A DNA stretch of 64,000 nt from Verrucomicrobiota bacterium (GCA_003152315.1 PLZV01000037.1:105679-169678), one strand, 5' to 3'. Counted from the first letter of the stretch, positions 12,301 through 20,112 are shown. Notes: generated from the letters alone by a model not told the origin. Program-made: numbers and translations.

Positions 12301-14365
12301 CGACAAATCAATCATCAACCTTGGTCTGATCATCGCGACCAATCCGCTGAGCGGCGCGGCGCAGACGCTGTTCCTTAGCACGGGCGGAGCCACGACGGGC
12401 GGTGGGATCCAGAATTTGGGCACGATGATTGTTTCGTCCAATAACACCCTGACGCTTGACCGCGGCGGGCTGCCCGTGCTGAACACCGGCACGATTACGG
12501 TCAACAACGGTACGCTGTCGAGCACGAGCACAATCACCAATACCTCGAACGGAATCATCCAGGGCTATGGCACGCTGACCGCCAGTATCGTGAATCAATC
12601 CGGCGGCACCATTCGCGCCACCAACGGGCTGTTGACAATGACCAGTACGGTCTTCCCAATCAACCAAGGTACCTTCGAGATCGACAACAGCTCGACCATG
12701 ACCTGGGACACGAGCAACTCCTGGATCAACAGCGGCACGGTCGACCTGCGCGGCGGTACTCTGCGCACGGGCGGGGCGACCAATGCGGGCGTCACGGCCA
12801 TCTTCACGAATCTCAATACCATTATCGGGTTCGGCACAGTCTATGGTGGGGGTGCGTTCAACACCAATGGCGTTGGCATTGATAAGTCGATCGTCAACAT
12901 TGGCACGGTCATCGCGAGCAACGGCGTCTTGACGTTAAATACCGGCGTGGCCACCTCACAGCGCGGCCTGGCCAACCTCGGCACGATGATCATTGCCACG
13001 ACCAACGATACGCTCGTGCTGGCGCGCACGGCGGAGGTTTCCCCGGTCCTGACCAACCTGAACTACGTGTACAACAGCGGGACGATCCTGATCAATGGCG
13101 GCACGCTGACATCCAACACCTCTGTGACCAATAACAACGAGAACGTCAGTCTGCCGGGTTTGATCCAGGGCTTTGGAACCATCGCGTTGACCAATCAGTT
13201 GGTGAATCTGGGCACGATTCGGTCCACCAATGCCGTGACTGGCGGCGACGGGATATTGCGATTTGTGAATCCCGCGGGCAGCGCACTGCAGATCAACCAG
13301 AGCGGCACACTTGCGGTCGAAGCCGGCAGTCAGATGGTGTTCGGTGGCGACACCAACGTCCCCTTGTTGAACAGTGGCACGATCGCCATGAACGGCGGTA
13401 TCTTGCGCAGCGGCCTGTTGACCAACAGTTTCGGAGCCACGTTCCGGGGCTTTGGCACCATCACTTCCAGCATCATTAATTCAGGCACGGGGTTGGCCAC
13501 CGCTCTTTCCGCACCACTGCATTTGACCGGCAGCACGGTGTTCAACCAGATCAACGGCGTATTCGGAGCCAACAACGGACGCTTGATTGTGGATACGGTG
13601 TTCACCAACGCCGGCACGGTCAGCTTCATCAATAGTGTGGGTACTTTCGCGAGCGCGGTCGTCAATAGGGGCGCCTGGATCATGGACCCGAGCACCAACG
13701 TCTTTCTCGCCGACTACACTGTCGCCACCAACGGCTACGTCAGCATGACCGCAGGTGACGTGAGTATCTTCAAGAGCAACTTCGTCAACGTCAGCACGCT
13801 TTCCAACAAGTACAATACGGTCAATGGCAAGTTTGTCATGGATGGGCAGGGCACGCAGCAGTTCTTCGTGGCGGGGATCAACCTGGGTGGCTTCGCCAGC
13901 AGCGTGCAATCCTCTAACGAGATCTTCTTCACCAATGGGAGCGGGACATTCTCGACGAATGCGTTTAGCATGGGCAAGGACGACACGATCTACGGCTACT
14001 CCAACAACTTCGCGCTGGGTGCCCTGGAGTTGAGCGACCTGTCAACCACCGTAGTGATGGACGCCTTCGGCGCGGTCGGCACCAATGACGGACTGGTGGC
14101 CGGGTTGTACTTGAACACCCTGACACTCGATCCCGGCTCGCTGCTGATCATCAGCAACAACGTCGAGTTGTACTTTCAGAGCACCAACGGAGTGACGGGA
14201 GTGGGCCTCGGGGTGCTGGGTGCCGGTGACAACATCATGGTCCTCGATGGCGGCTCCTTGCACCAACTCACTGTAGTCCCCGAACCCAGCATCCTTATGC
14301 TGCTCACCGTCGGAGCTTTCGCAATCCTGAAGTACCGACGCCGGTCTGTTAGGAAGCAAGCGTGA
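6365..14365 (+). CDS. giant secreted beta-solenoid adhesin-like protein with PEP-CTERM tail
   Basis: About 2,650 residues, low in charge and very rich in Gly, Asn, Thr and Ser. An N-terminal hydrophobic segment ending ISVYGA acts as the signal peptide. TTG 6365 is the outermost start; in-frame GTG 6416 gives a more usual signal peptide, and neither has a strong ribosome site. The body is dozens of degenerate repeats of the type NNGTI..NGGTL..FTNAASG.I.GFGT, spaced roughly 40-60 residues, as in autotransporter-associated beta-helix passengers. There is no outer-membrane beta-barrel. The protein ends with VVPEP, a hydrophobic helix and KYRRRSVRKQA, a PEP-CTERM signal recognised by exosortase. 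It is likely displayed on the surface or released into exopolysaccharide. No exosortase lies in this window. Function (adhesion, matrix) is inferred from architecture only. Confidence 0.88.
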   Translation: MAQGRFQEIPFSRVKNSVRIFFTRFLSGWIVTHLLAFTFVISVYGASTDFTPTTSGTSDSNVSGNWDNGRPTNNGLDDNFTMSFSGAITVTNFLSAGGGSLNFVRLSTAGSGTLTVISSAGFDSNFGLQLNNNDTLIIANNSTISHGNNAFGDSGGTLTVSNSASVFINIGANAVQNTGTIQLTSTSGQTSDINYGQSTGGAFNNSGTGTIIQNGTGTGTFVGNFGANSIAFLNNGKIIVNGGTLSIDPRDAQSSGGFSNAAGGVVQVNAGATFAINRSTAAWNANDAPNVGTIILNGGTVTTLEGGSQVVTHTIRNSGTIMGNGTLAFGLFNPANTGNVIASNGVLVVGQVFGNNGTWLAINGGTMLISSNTDLGASVMSNGVGGTWRIGQTGSINNTLTMSTSFFNNDGTLLLGNSSGSGSTLTIAGNTGIDGKTFTNSTTGIIAGRGTFFFGFGQSAGQSTNVGFINNGSILAGQGGAGSLSFNMGDTANVPFSNSASGTIVISNGTSLAVQRTANAWNNATLDSQRVGNAGTIIINGGTFVSQAGNGADASRLILNGGTIIAQGVGTATNSWRAGLENRGTIYVTNNTSVFNMLTSVAVTNRSTGQIFLGGAGGAVGTIVATNIGQNGNSLFNQGLIQGQGTLTLGVVNDPRSSGASANYVNSGTLLATNWGSATAGTLFISVGNAFSNGGFSNTSAGTILIATNTTLTINRTENAWVNSDNSVANFGTIALAGGTLNLAADGVVSNSASFINTGLITGYGTIDSVVITTNGGKMLAIATNLTSVGTLTARIASTTNNSSATLGTIGTNSVLNLIAPGGQNFLINFGTISVSGGTINFNGSAATITNFFVVGGVGNLSSFGIVNTGALASVVAQGPVSGLSNLIASVGVTNSALLGANNLIGGAATLTLGTTTGGGLVNNGTLAIQGGFITVTNAAGVDAGVTNNLGQIYGNGMQTFSVVNLAGGSIVASNGLLKLGLTGANAGTLGNFNSSSTIILTNTVLVNSGRIALNGGGLVMGGSTITNEGTITGPGDYSSGLYNDVNGFVAATNGTLNIATNGTTESVQNLGAFSIASASVLNVIPDWNNTDGLVGLAGGTLTGGAVTNMGTITGNGTITSAAFINAANGTVTASSGGTLNILSATAALNGTMIAGTSQSIVMTNLTSLVNNGTMILNGAASDANTSFLILRNGGAGDFTNAAGAVIQGAGYFATGVSGGTSFTEWNQGAIVATNGSLILQPLHAFGNGGFVNMAGGSVTVALNSTLGIQRNNDAWSSSGTVPINAGLIQLNGGSVTFYGDGLAIANDRAWSNAPSGVISGFGTLMSSVNNLGTVVATNGNLNINNASAVTQNGTISIANGAILTVLGSAGSFQNNGRMALSGGAFVGTNFSQLANAGTITGFGTIQTGRLNGSGGANQQIINMAGALIDATNGTLFLNPGDTFSNGGFSNAATATVRVENNATLALNRTANAWNNSGLNPRNLGTISVLGGSVVLYADSAVDPSRFIDNVSGTISGSGTISASLTNLAAGTIRATGGTLALQGTGVFGQQGTLQVDGGATMLISNANGLVSLKNAGTINMNGGTLFAGIVSNANWIFGSGVITGNASAGVVNISNTFLFASNGVLSASLGSFTNGAGVTMGTLSTDAVLNVQMPGGASQPLINQGLLSFAGGTLLANGTGGGVITNTSTGVISGVGNVTQTVVNNGTILAANAVGTLNIFSVGLSDLNSATLGASNGAILNAVISGGTGSSFNNNGSISMIGGTLIISNATPGVITNNLFVSGVGTITPNIVNDGTIQATVNAGVLDFSLLGGTNATGGYIGAGLVAVAQMENGSLVNLGTIGAVGGNGGTIQLAAGSGIITNRALITGNGNLAINNFIQNDSVGRLTATNGTFTVNSINGLANNGTIDVQNGGTFQSNSSNSWSNAGNIDLRGGTLRTGGFTNAAVSASFTNSASGIISGYGTLIGGGAFGQTGSGFDKSIINLGLIIATNPLSGAAQTLFLSTGGATTGGGIQNLGTMIVSSNNTLTLDRGGLPVLNTGTITVNNGTLSSTSTITNTSNGIIQGYGTLTASIVNQSGGTIRATNGLLTMTSTVFPINQGTFEIDNSSTMTWDTSNSWINSGTVDLRGGTLRTGGATNAGVTAIFTNLNTIIGFGTVYGGGAFNTNGVGIDKSIVNIGTVIASNGVLTLNTGVATSQRGLANLGTMIIATTNDTLVLARTAEVSPVLTNLNYVYNSGTILINGGTLTSNTSVTNNNENVSLPGLIQGFGTIALTNQLVNLGTIRSTNAVTGGDGILRFVNPAGSALQINQSGTLAVEAGSQMVFGGDTNVPLLNSGTIAMNGGILRSGLLTNSFGATFRGFGTITSSIINSGTGLATALSAPLHLTGSTVFNQINGVFGANNGRLIVDTVFTNAGTVSFINSVGTFASAVVNRGAWIMDPSTNVFLADYTVATNGYVSMTAGDVSIFKSNFVNVSTLSNKYNTVNGKFVMDGQGTQQFFVAGINLGGFASSVQSSNEIFFTNGSGTFSTNAFSMGKDDTIYGYSNNFALGALELSDLSTTVVMDAFGAVGTNDGLVAGLYLNTLTLDPGSLLIISNNVELYFQSTNGVTGVGLGVLGAGDNIMVLDGGSLHQLTVVPEPSILMLLTVGAFAILKYRRRSVRKQA

Positions 14366-14399
14366 CATACGTAGCTGTAAGCCGTCTGTAACCATTTTT

Positions 14400-15485
14400 C
14401 TAACCCGTTCCGTCAAGAGCCAGTGGGAGTTGCACATCCAGTGTCGTAGCCCAGGGAACCAGCGCCGGCAAAATTGTCGGATGTAGAGTGACGCCGCTTG
14501 CCAATTGTTCCTTACGACGCAAGAGCGCCGCTTGCCCCGGCAGACGGACGGACGGTTTTCCCCGGGGCACTGGAGTTTCCTGGCAGAGCCGGGAAAGAAA
14601 GCTCATCTCGCGCAGAAAAGATGTTCGCCCACCAAAACGCTCGGGATCCAGAATCTGCAGGAACACCGAAGCTCCCCAACGCGATTCATCGTCGGCGCGT
14701 CCATGCCCGCCGAGTGCGTTCGTGAGCGCCTCGACAAAAAGCGCCAGGGCGAAGCCCTTGTAGCCGAGATCCATGCCACCCAAAGGGAGGATCGCTCCTC
14801 CCTGCAGGTCATCCAGAACACGCGGGTCGTCGGTCGCATCTCCATCACGGTCGACAAGCCACGGCCCCGCCAGCCGTTCACCGGCCGCAGCCAGTCGATT
14901 GCATAGTCCGTTGGAAGTCGAGGAGGTGCTGATGTCGATCAAAATCGGGTCGCCGTTCGTTGGAATGCCGGCGGCAAGCGGATTCGGGCTGAACCGAGGG
15001 GCGACTCCGCCGTGCGGCGTGACCGTGCGCGACGCGGGGTCAGAGCAACAGAGCAAGATGACAAGTCCAGCTTCGGTGACATGTTGGAGGTATGCCTGCA
15101 GGCAGCCGATATGGTGACTGCGGCGAATGCAGACCGTGACGACCGGGTATTCGACGAGGCGGGTCCGGGCGACCGCAATCGCTCGGCGTACAAGCCAGGG
15201 CCCCGGCAGGTAACGTCCATCCCAGGTCAGGGAAGAACCATGATCAGCGACAACACCGGGTTCACCGACCGTTTCCATCGTCCGCTCCTGGATGGCCTTG
15301 AGGTAGGCGGGGAGCAACGCGAAGCCGTGGGTGGTATGCCCAAGCAGGTCGCCTTCCAGAAGCACTTCGGCCACATCGCGCGCCCGATCTTCCGCGAGAC
15401 CGCAAGCCGTCAAAAGAGATTGGCCGAAGCCTTGCAGGTTTGCGGCGTCGAATTTACGGACGCCGGGGTCTGTGCGCAGCGACAT
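14400..15485 (-). CDS. malate/L-lactate dehydrogenase family (Ldh_2) oxidoreductase
   Basis: A 361-residue NAD(P)-dependent oxidoreductase of the Ldh_2 family, which includes malate, ureidoglycolate and sulfolactate dehydrogenases and imine reductases and is unrelated to Rossmann-type lactate dehydrogenases. It shows the early GHTTHG motif (residues 49-54), the SHHIG segment near 123-127 and a Gly-rich NPLAAGIPT region around 170. The exact 2-hydroxyacid substrate cannot be told. Its start lies 3 bp after the lon stop codon on the same strand, so it is probably co-transcribed with lon and hsp20. Coupling of a metabolic dehydrogenase to a protease is not an obvious functional pair and may be incidental. 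Confidence 0.85.
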   Translation of the reverse strand: MSLRTDPGVRKFDAANLQGFGQSLLTACGLAEDRARDVAEVLLEGDLLGHTTHGFALLPAYLKAIQERTMETVGEPGVVADHGSSLTWDGRYLPGPWLVRRAIAVARTRLVEYPVVTVCIRRSHHIGCLQAYLQHVTEAGLVILLCCSDPASRTVTPHGGVAPRFSPNPLAAGIPTNGDPILIDISTSSTSNGLCNRLAAAGERLAGPWLVDRDGDATDDPRVLDDLQGGAILPLGGMDLGYKGFALALFVEALTNALGGHGRADDESRWGASVFLQILDPERFGGRTSFLREMSFLSRLCQETPVPRGKPSVRLPGQAALLRRKEQLASGVTLHPTILPALVPWATTLDVQLPLALDGTG

Positions 15486-15488
15486 GGG

Positions 15489-17870
15489 CTATAAGGTGAA
15501 CTTCAGCGCGGCTTCGATCGTCTTGGCGAAATGAAAATGCAGTTTCTTCCGAATTTCAGCCGGCACATCGGCCAGGTCCTTGCGGTTCTGGTCGGGCAGG
15601 ACGACGGTGGTCACCCCCGAACGCGCGGCCGCCAACACTTTCTCCTTGATGCCACCAACAGGCAGGATCTTCCCGCGAAGCGTGATCTCACCGGTCATCG
15701 CCAACGCCGGTTTGACGGGTTTGCGCACGAGCAACGAGGTCAGGGCAACCGCCATCGTTACACCGGCCGACGGCCCGTCTTTCGGGATCGCGCCGGCGGG
15801 GACATGGACGTGGATGTCCGACTTCTCAAAGGTCTTGGGGTCGATGCCCAATTGCGTTGCCCGCGAGCGCACGTAGCTGAGCGCCGCTTGTGCGCTCTCC
15901 CGCATCACGTCCCCCAACGAACCGGTCAAAATCAAATTGCCCCGACCGGGCATTTGCGTGGCCTCGATAAACAAAATATCACCACCCGCCGCCGTCCACG
16001 CCAGCCCGATCGCCACGCCCGGATCAGTCGTGCGTTCCGCCACGTCGTGGAAGAACTCGGCGGAACCCAGAAAGCTCTTCAGGTTGCGCGCCGTGACAAC
16101 CACCGACTTCGCCTTGTGTTCCACGATGCGTCGCGCCGTGCGCCGGCAAATCGTCGCGATTTGTCGCTCCAGGTTGCGCACGCCGGCCTCCCGCGTATGG
16201 TCGCGGATGATGGCGGCCAGCGCGTCCTTGCTCACGCTGAGCTGCGTTTTGTTCAGCCCATGCTCGGTCAATTGTCGCGGCACCAGATACTTCATCGCGA
16301 TGTGGATCTTGTCGTCTTCCGTGTAACCCGGTAACTCGATGACCTCCATGCGGTCGCGCAGCGCCGGCGGAACCGGCTCCAGCAGGTTCGCCGTGGCGAT
16401 GAACATCACGTGCGACAAATCAAACGGGATCTCGAGATAGTGGTCCGAGAAACTGTTGTTCTGATGTGGGTCGAGCACTTCCAATAGCGCAGCGCTCGGA
16501 TCGCCTCGGAAGTCCGCGCCCACCTTGTCAATCTCATCCAGCATGAAGACCGGGTTGTTACTCTCGGCCCGCCGCAATCCCTGGATCACCCGACCCGGCA
16601 GCGCGCCGATGTACGTGCGCCGGTGACCGCGGATCTCCGCTTCGTCACGAACACCCCCCAGCGAAATGCGGATGAATTTTCGGCCCAGCGCGCGCGCGAT
16701 GCTCATGCCGAGTGATGTCTTGCCGACCCCCGGCGGTCCAACGAAGCACAGGATCGGGCCTTTGCCGGCCGGCGCCTCGGTCGACCCATTGCTCTTGAGC
16801 TTCAATACGCTGAGATACTCCAGAATGCGCTTCTTGACGTGCTCGATGTCGTAGTGGTCTTCATCGAGAATCCGCCGGGCCTGCGCAATGTCCAGTTTGT
16901 CATCGGTCGCCTTTGACCAGGGCAGCGCGATCAGCCAATCCAGATAGGTCCGAGCCACCGCATACTCCGCGGCGGCGGGCGTGATCGTCGCCAGGCGGTC
17001 AGCCTCCTTGATCGCGACCTTCTTCACCTCGGGCGGCATCTTCGCCTTGTCGATCTTGTCCCGCAATTCCCCGACCTCCGTGCCTTCACCGCCTTCTCCG
17101 AGTTCCTTCTGGATCGCCTTGAGCTGTTCGCGGAGGAAATACTCGCGCTGGCTCCGGCTCAGCGCCGTGTTGACCTTGCTCTGGATCTCCGTGCCGAGGT
17201 GGAGCACTTCGACCTCGCGATTGAGCAGGCCGGTGAGCAGGGTGAGCCGCGCCTTGACGCTGACCGCTTCCAACAGCCGCTGTTTCTCCTGCAAGGGCAC
17301 GTTCAGGTTGGCGGCGATGACGTCCGCCAGTTTGCTCGGGTCTTCGATGTTGACGACGGCCACCTTCAGCTCGTCGGGCAGCGACGGCGAAAGGCTGATA
17401 ATCTCCTGGAACAGGTTGCCGGCATTGCGCGCCAGTGCGGGCGTTTCGAGACTGGGGTCGAGTACATCGTCAAGCGGTGCAATCTCGGCCTGCAAATAAG
17501 GCTTCTCTGATTCGACGTGGACGATCCGCATCCGTTTCAAGCCGTGGATGAGCACGCGAACGCTGTCGTCCGGGAATTTCAGCATCCGCATCACCCGCGC
17601 GACGCAGCCGTACGGGAGCAACTGGTCGGGTCGCGGCTGTTCGAGATCGGGATCGGTCTGCAAGGTCACGGCGAGCAGGCGATTGCCGGCCACCACCTCG
17701 TCAATGAGCTGGATTGATTGCCGATTGGACACGAGCAGCGGCGCTACCATGTGCGGGAACACCACCACGTCGCTCAGCGGCAGAATCGGCAAATGCGTGG
17801 GCAGTTCTTGCGCGGGCGTCTCGGTCTTGACGACGTCCGTAATCAATTTGTTTTCCGTTGGGTCAGCCAT
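15489..17870 (-). CDS. lon: ATP-dependent Lon protease
   Basis: A 793-residue LonA-type protease, full length for the family. The N-terminal substrate domain covers about 28-220, then a coiled helical region and the AAA+ module with Walker A GPPGVGKTS (378-386) and Walker B VFMLDEID (441-448). The C-terminal peptidase has the Ser-Lys dyad: Ser701 in KDGPSAG and Lys744 in GGIKEK. It degrades misfolded and short-lived regulatory proteins in the cytoplasm. It is 63 bp downstream of hsp20 on the same strand, which suggests a proteostasis operon in which the small chaperone holds and Lon removes damaged proteins. Confidence 0.97.
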   Translation of the reverse strand: MADPTENKLITDVVKTETPAQELPTHLPILPLSDVVVFPHMVAPLLVSNRQSIQLIDEVVAGNRLLAVTLQTDPDLEQPRPDQLLPYGCVARVMRMLKFPDDSVRVLIHGLKRMRIVHVESEKPYLQAEIAPLDDVLDPSLETPALARNAGNLFQEIISLSPSLPDELKVAVVNIEDPSKLADVIAANLNVPLQEKQRLLEAVSVKARLTLLTGLLNREVEVLHLGTEIQSKVNTALSRSQREYFLREQLKAIQKELGEGGEGTEVGELRDKIDKAKMPPEVKKVAIKEADRLATITPAAAEYAVARTYLDWLIALPWSKATDDKLDIAQARRILDEDHYDIEHVKKRILEYLSVLKLKSNGSTEAPAGKGPILCFVGPPGVGKTSLGMSIARALGRKFIRISLGGVRDEAEIRGHRRTYIGALPGRVIQGLRRAESNNPVFMLDEIDKVGADFRGDPSAALLEVLDPHQNNSFSDHYLEIPFDLSHVMFIATANLLEPVPPALRDRMEVIELPGYTEDDKIHIAMKYLVPRQLTEHGLNKTQLSVSKDALAAIIRDHTREAGVRNLERQIATICRRTARRIVEHKAKSVVVTARNLKSFLGSAEFFHDVAERTTDPGVAIGLAWTAAGGDILFIEATQMPGRGNLILTGSLGDVMRESAQAALSYVRSRATQLGIDPKTFEKSDIHVHVPAGAIPKDGPSAGVTMAVALTSLLVRKPVKPALAMTGEITLRGKILPVGGIKEKVLAAARSGVTTVVLPDQNRKDLADVPAEIRKKLHFHFAKTIEAALKFTL

Positions 17871-17933
17871 CTATATATAGGATGACGCTTGTGCCTCGTG
17901 TGTTCCGGACTTTCGAGCGTCGTCGCCGCGCTC

Positions 17934-18347
17934 CTAGCCTGTCTGCTCGATAATGACAGTGAAAGTCGCGCTTTCGGTCTTCTGGGATTTCGGCAATTCG
18001 ATGTGCAGAAAACCATTCTGGAACTGCGCCCGAACGCGGCTGCCATCCACCGAACGGGGGATCACGATCCGCCGCTCAAACGGGCCATAATCGATTTCCA
18101 TCTGGCGGAACGAACAGCGCTTCTGGCGGCACGGGTCTTTGCGATGTCCCCGCACCAGCAACAGGCGGTCATTCAAGGTGATTTCGAGATCGTCCTTCTC
18201 AATCCCCGCAATCTCCATCTTTACGACAAGGCCCTCGGGCGTCTCGTAAACATCCGTATTGGGGGTCCAGGAACTATGGGATGCCAGGGCGGGCAGTCCC
18301 AGATAGGCAAGGCTGTCGTGTAAATGTTGATCGTACGTCTTGGCCAT
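17934..18347 (-). CDS. small heat-shock protein (Hsp20/alpha-crystallin)
   Basis: A 137-residue alpha-crystallin-domain protein. The domain covers about residues 30-125, with the typical start (TDVYETPEGLVVKMEIAGI) and the segment FERRIVIP near its centre. The expected C-terminal IXI tail is replaced by a hydrophobic TVIIEQ stretch. ATG at 18347 follows AGGATGAAGTG, a reasonable ribosome site; the in-frame GTG three bases upstream is less likely. Members are ATP-independent holdases. It is the first gene of the leftward hsp20-lon-ldh2 unit, with a promoter just upstream. Confidence 0.93.
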   Translation of the reverse strand: MAKTYDQHLHDSLAYLGLPALASHSSWTPNTDVYETPEGLVVKMEIAGIEKDDLEITLNDRLLLVRGHRKDPCRQKRCSFRQMEIDYGPFERRIVIPRSVDGSRVRAQFQNGFLHIELPKSQKTESATFTVIIEQTG

Positions 18348-18367
18348 CACTTCATCCTACCAAGAGC

Positions 18368-18396
18368 AGAATAAACGCCTTCACCCCAAAACGCAA
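18368..18396 (-). promoter_or_regulatory. promoter of the hsp20-lon-ldh2 unit
   Basis: On the minus strand TTGCGT (18396-18391) and TATTCT (18373-18368) are separated by exactly 17 bp, a sigma70-type promoter giving a leader of about 15 nt before ATG 18347. No CIRCE palindrome (TTAGCACTC-type) and no sigma32-type CCCCAT box were seen, so how heat induction would work is not evident. Confidence 0.5.
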
Positions 18397-18556
18397 GTTG
18401 CCGCAAACGTTTTCCGCGTCTTGGAGTTTGCCGTTGTAGGCCGCGTCCCCGACGCGGCGTCCTCATTTACCAAACCACGCGGCCAATTTCGGAGCAAAGT
18501 CCGAAAAGCTCCAAAGAAGTCGTCCCCGTATCCTCGAACCCTAAAAGACCCTCCAT

Positions 18557-18588
18557 AAATGGGTTCGTTTTCAAAAACGAACCCATTT
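18557..18588. repeat. 32-bp perfect palindrome
   Basis: Two 15-bp arms (18557-18571 and 18574-18588) are exact reverse complements around a 2-bp centre (CA). The arm begins AAATGGGTTCG. There is no T-run on either side, so an intrinsic terminator is unlikely. It could be a cruciform, a protein-binding or recombination site, or a dispersed palindromic unit. Confidence 0.8.
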
Positions 18589-18730
18589 GGTTCTTCGCGC
18601 AGTTTTCGCCACATCACTAATATGCACAATTACTTACATCGTTTGCAGAACCGTTTGCAAATGCGTTCGTTTCGCAGAATGGCATGTTTGATGCGCCCCC
18701 TCCCACGCCACTTTGCTCTACCGGCTATCT

Positions 18731-18802
18731 CCTCTCCCCTTGGGGGGAGCGGAGTCCGACGACACGCCGTCGTCGTATACGGCAAAGGATTAAGGTGAGG
18801 GG
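18731..18802. repeat. REP-like GC-rich element, partial copy
   Basis: It begins CCTCTCCCCTTGGGGGGAG and ends AAGGTGAGGGG, the same building blocks as the complete 99-bp element at 37103-37201. The left outer arm is missing and the middle carries a different hairpin (GACGAC-ACGCC-GTCGTC). This looks like a degraded copy of a dispersed palindromic repeat. Confidence 0.6.
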
Positions 18803-18843
18803 TTTCCGCCCCTGAAGAAGGCTCGCCCTTGTCCGCCATCTCG

Positions 18844-18940
18844 TCCGCCGAAGCTCTGGCGAAGGAGGAAGCACAACACGACGGCGGAAGCGTCCCCGCG
18901 AAGGCGGACCTGTCGCGCCGTAGCTTTAGCGAAGGCGGAT
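18844..18940. repeat. pair of inverted GGCGGA-type short repeats
   Basis: At 18844-18869 the sequence TCCGCCGAAGCTCTGGCG leads into GAAGGAGGA. At 18915-18940 a related unit is present in the opposite orientation (GCGCCGTAGCTTTAGCGAAG followed by GCGGAT). Each is a short imperfect hairpin with a CGCC/GGCG core. A third relative lies at 38504-38528, so this is probably a small dispersed repeat family. Confidence 0.5.
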
Positions 18941-19100
18941 GTCAAAGAACTGGGCGAACTATACCCATCCCTCCACAGCGTGTCCAGCAAAAAAATATCA
19001 ATTTGCGATATGCATTCGTTAGGAGCGCTCGCATTTCTCGCCGTAAACTTTCTTACTGTCAGGTCGTCTTCGTTCTGGTACAACATCACATGGACAGTCA

Positions 19101-20081
19101 ATGCACGACCTCGTGAAGCAATTACCACACGTTCTAAACTTTCCGCCGTCATCGACCAAAGGCGAATGGTGGAAGGACCAGATCATCTGCGGCGATTCCT
19201 TGCCGATTTTACGCGTCATGTCGGATGAAAGCATCCACCTGGCAATCACCTCGCCACCCTACAATGTCGGCCTCGAATACGACTCGCACAACGACAAGAT
19301 GCCTTACGAGGAGTATTTGCAGTGGCTCACGTTGTTTTGGAAGGAACTATACCGCGTCCTCGTGCCCGGCGGCCGTTTTGCCCTCAACATCGCCCCGACC
19401 AGCATCAAGGACTTTCGCCCGATCCACTACCACATGACGCGTGACCTGGTGAATCTTGGATTCATTATGCGCACCGAGATTCTCTGGTACAAACAGACCA
19501 TGCGCCGCCGTACAGCATGGGGTTCGTGGAAAAGCCCGCACAATCCGCACATGGTCCCAAGTTGGGAATACGTACTCGTGTTCTCAAAGGGGTCTTGGGC
19601 ATTGGAGGGCAATAAGGCTGATGCGGATATTACCGGCGAAGAATTCATCAAGTATTCGGATGCGTTCTGGCAAATCCAACCCGAGACACGTGGCCGTCAA
19701 CCATTCCTGAAAAGCCTCTATCCACCACGCCGAGGTCGCAAAGCCCCGGAGCAGAAGGCAAATAGCCACCCGGCTCCATTTCCCGAAGAGTTGATCAAGC
19801 GCCTGATCAAGTTTTACAGCTACCGGGGCAATGTCATCCTCGACCCCTTCGGCGGCATTGGGACTGTGGCTGCAGTGGCCCAACGATACGGCCGCCACTT
19901 CGTTCACCTCGATCTCTCGAAGAAATACTGTGCAATCGCTGTGGAACGCGTGGCCGCTGAAATGAAACAAATGCGCCTTGATGAAATACCGGTCCGCAAG
20001 CCCGAAAACACTCCGGTGGCCGCTTCGGTCGCCGTGGCCAAGAGGAAGTACGCACCTCGCAAGAAGGTCAGGCGGAAATGA
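19101..20081 (+). CDS. DNA methyltransferase, beta class (N4-cytosine or N6-adenine)
   Basis: A 326-residue amino-methyltransferase with catalytic motif IV (TSPPYNVG, residues 50-57) before the SAM-binding motif I (DPFGGIGT, 248-255), the order of the beta class. The SPPY form is more typical of N4-cytosine enzymes, but N6-adenine is possible. The tail (from about 300) is Lys/Arg-rich and probably unstructured. Target sequence unknown. The gene is followed 31 bp later by a restriction-endonuclease-like gene that is interrupted, so together they form a type II restriction-modification locus, now probably methylation-only. Confidence 0.88.
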   Translation: MHDLVKQLPHVLNFPPSSTKGEWWKDQIICGDSLPILRVMSDESIHLAITSPPYNVGLEYDSHNDKMPYEEYLQWLTLFWKELYRVLVPGGRFALNIAPTSIKDFRPIHYHMTRDLVNLGFIMRTEILWYKQTMRRRTAWGSWKSPHNPHMVPSWEYVLVFSKGSWALEGNKADADITGEEFIKYSDAFWQIQPETRGRQPFLKSLYPPRRGRKAPEQKANSHPAPFPEELIKRLIKFYSYRGNVILDPFGGIGTVAAVAQRYGRHFVHLDLSKKYCAIAVERVAAEMKQMRLDEIPVRKPENTPVAASVAVAKRKYAPRKKVRRK

Positions 20082-20112
20082 CCGACAATCGTAGCGCTTA
20101 AGCGTGCGATCA

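Larger units (their letters stand above)
18397..19100. other. 700-bp repeat-rich spacer without a convincing gene
   Basis: Between the hsp20 promoter and the methyltransferase gene I see no credible coding sequence; the small ORFs here have no domain and sit on repeats. The stretch holds a 32-bp palindrome, a REP-like GC-rich element and a pair of short inverted GGCGGA-type repeats (listed separately). The last 110 bp before 19101 are richer in AT and probably carry the methyltransferase promoter, but no clear boxes were found. Confidence 0.6.

Noticed and set aside
6800-13800. Regular repeats inside the giant gene as a possible CRISPR or DNA repeat array
   Set aside because: The repeats are degenerate, vary in spacing and remain in one reading frame; they reflect protein beta-strand repeats, not a DNA-level array.
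18381-18629. 82-codon minus-strand ORF
   Set aside because: It spans the 32-bp palindrome and the hsp20 promoter region, with no domain and no ribosome site.
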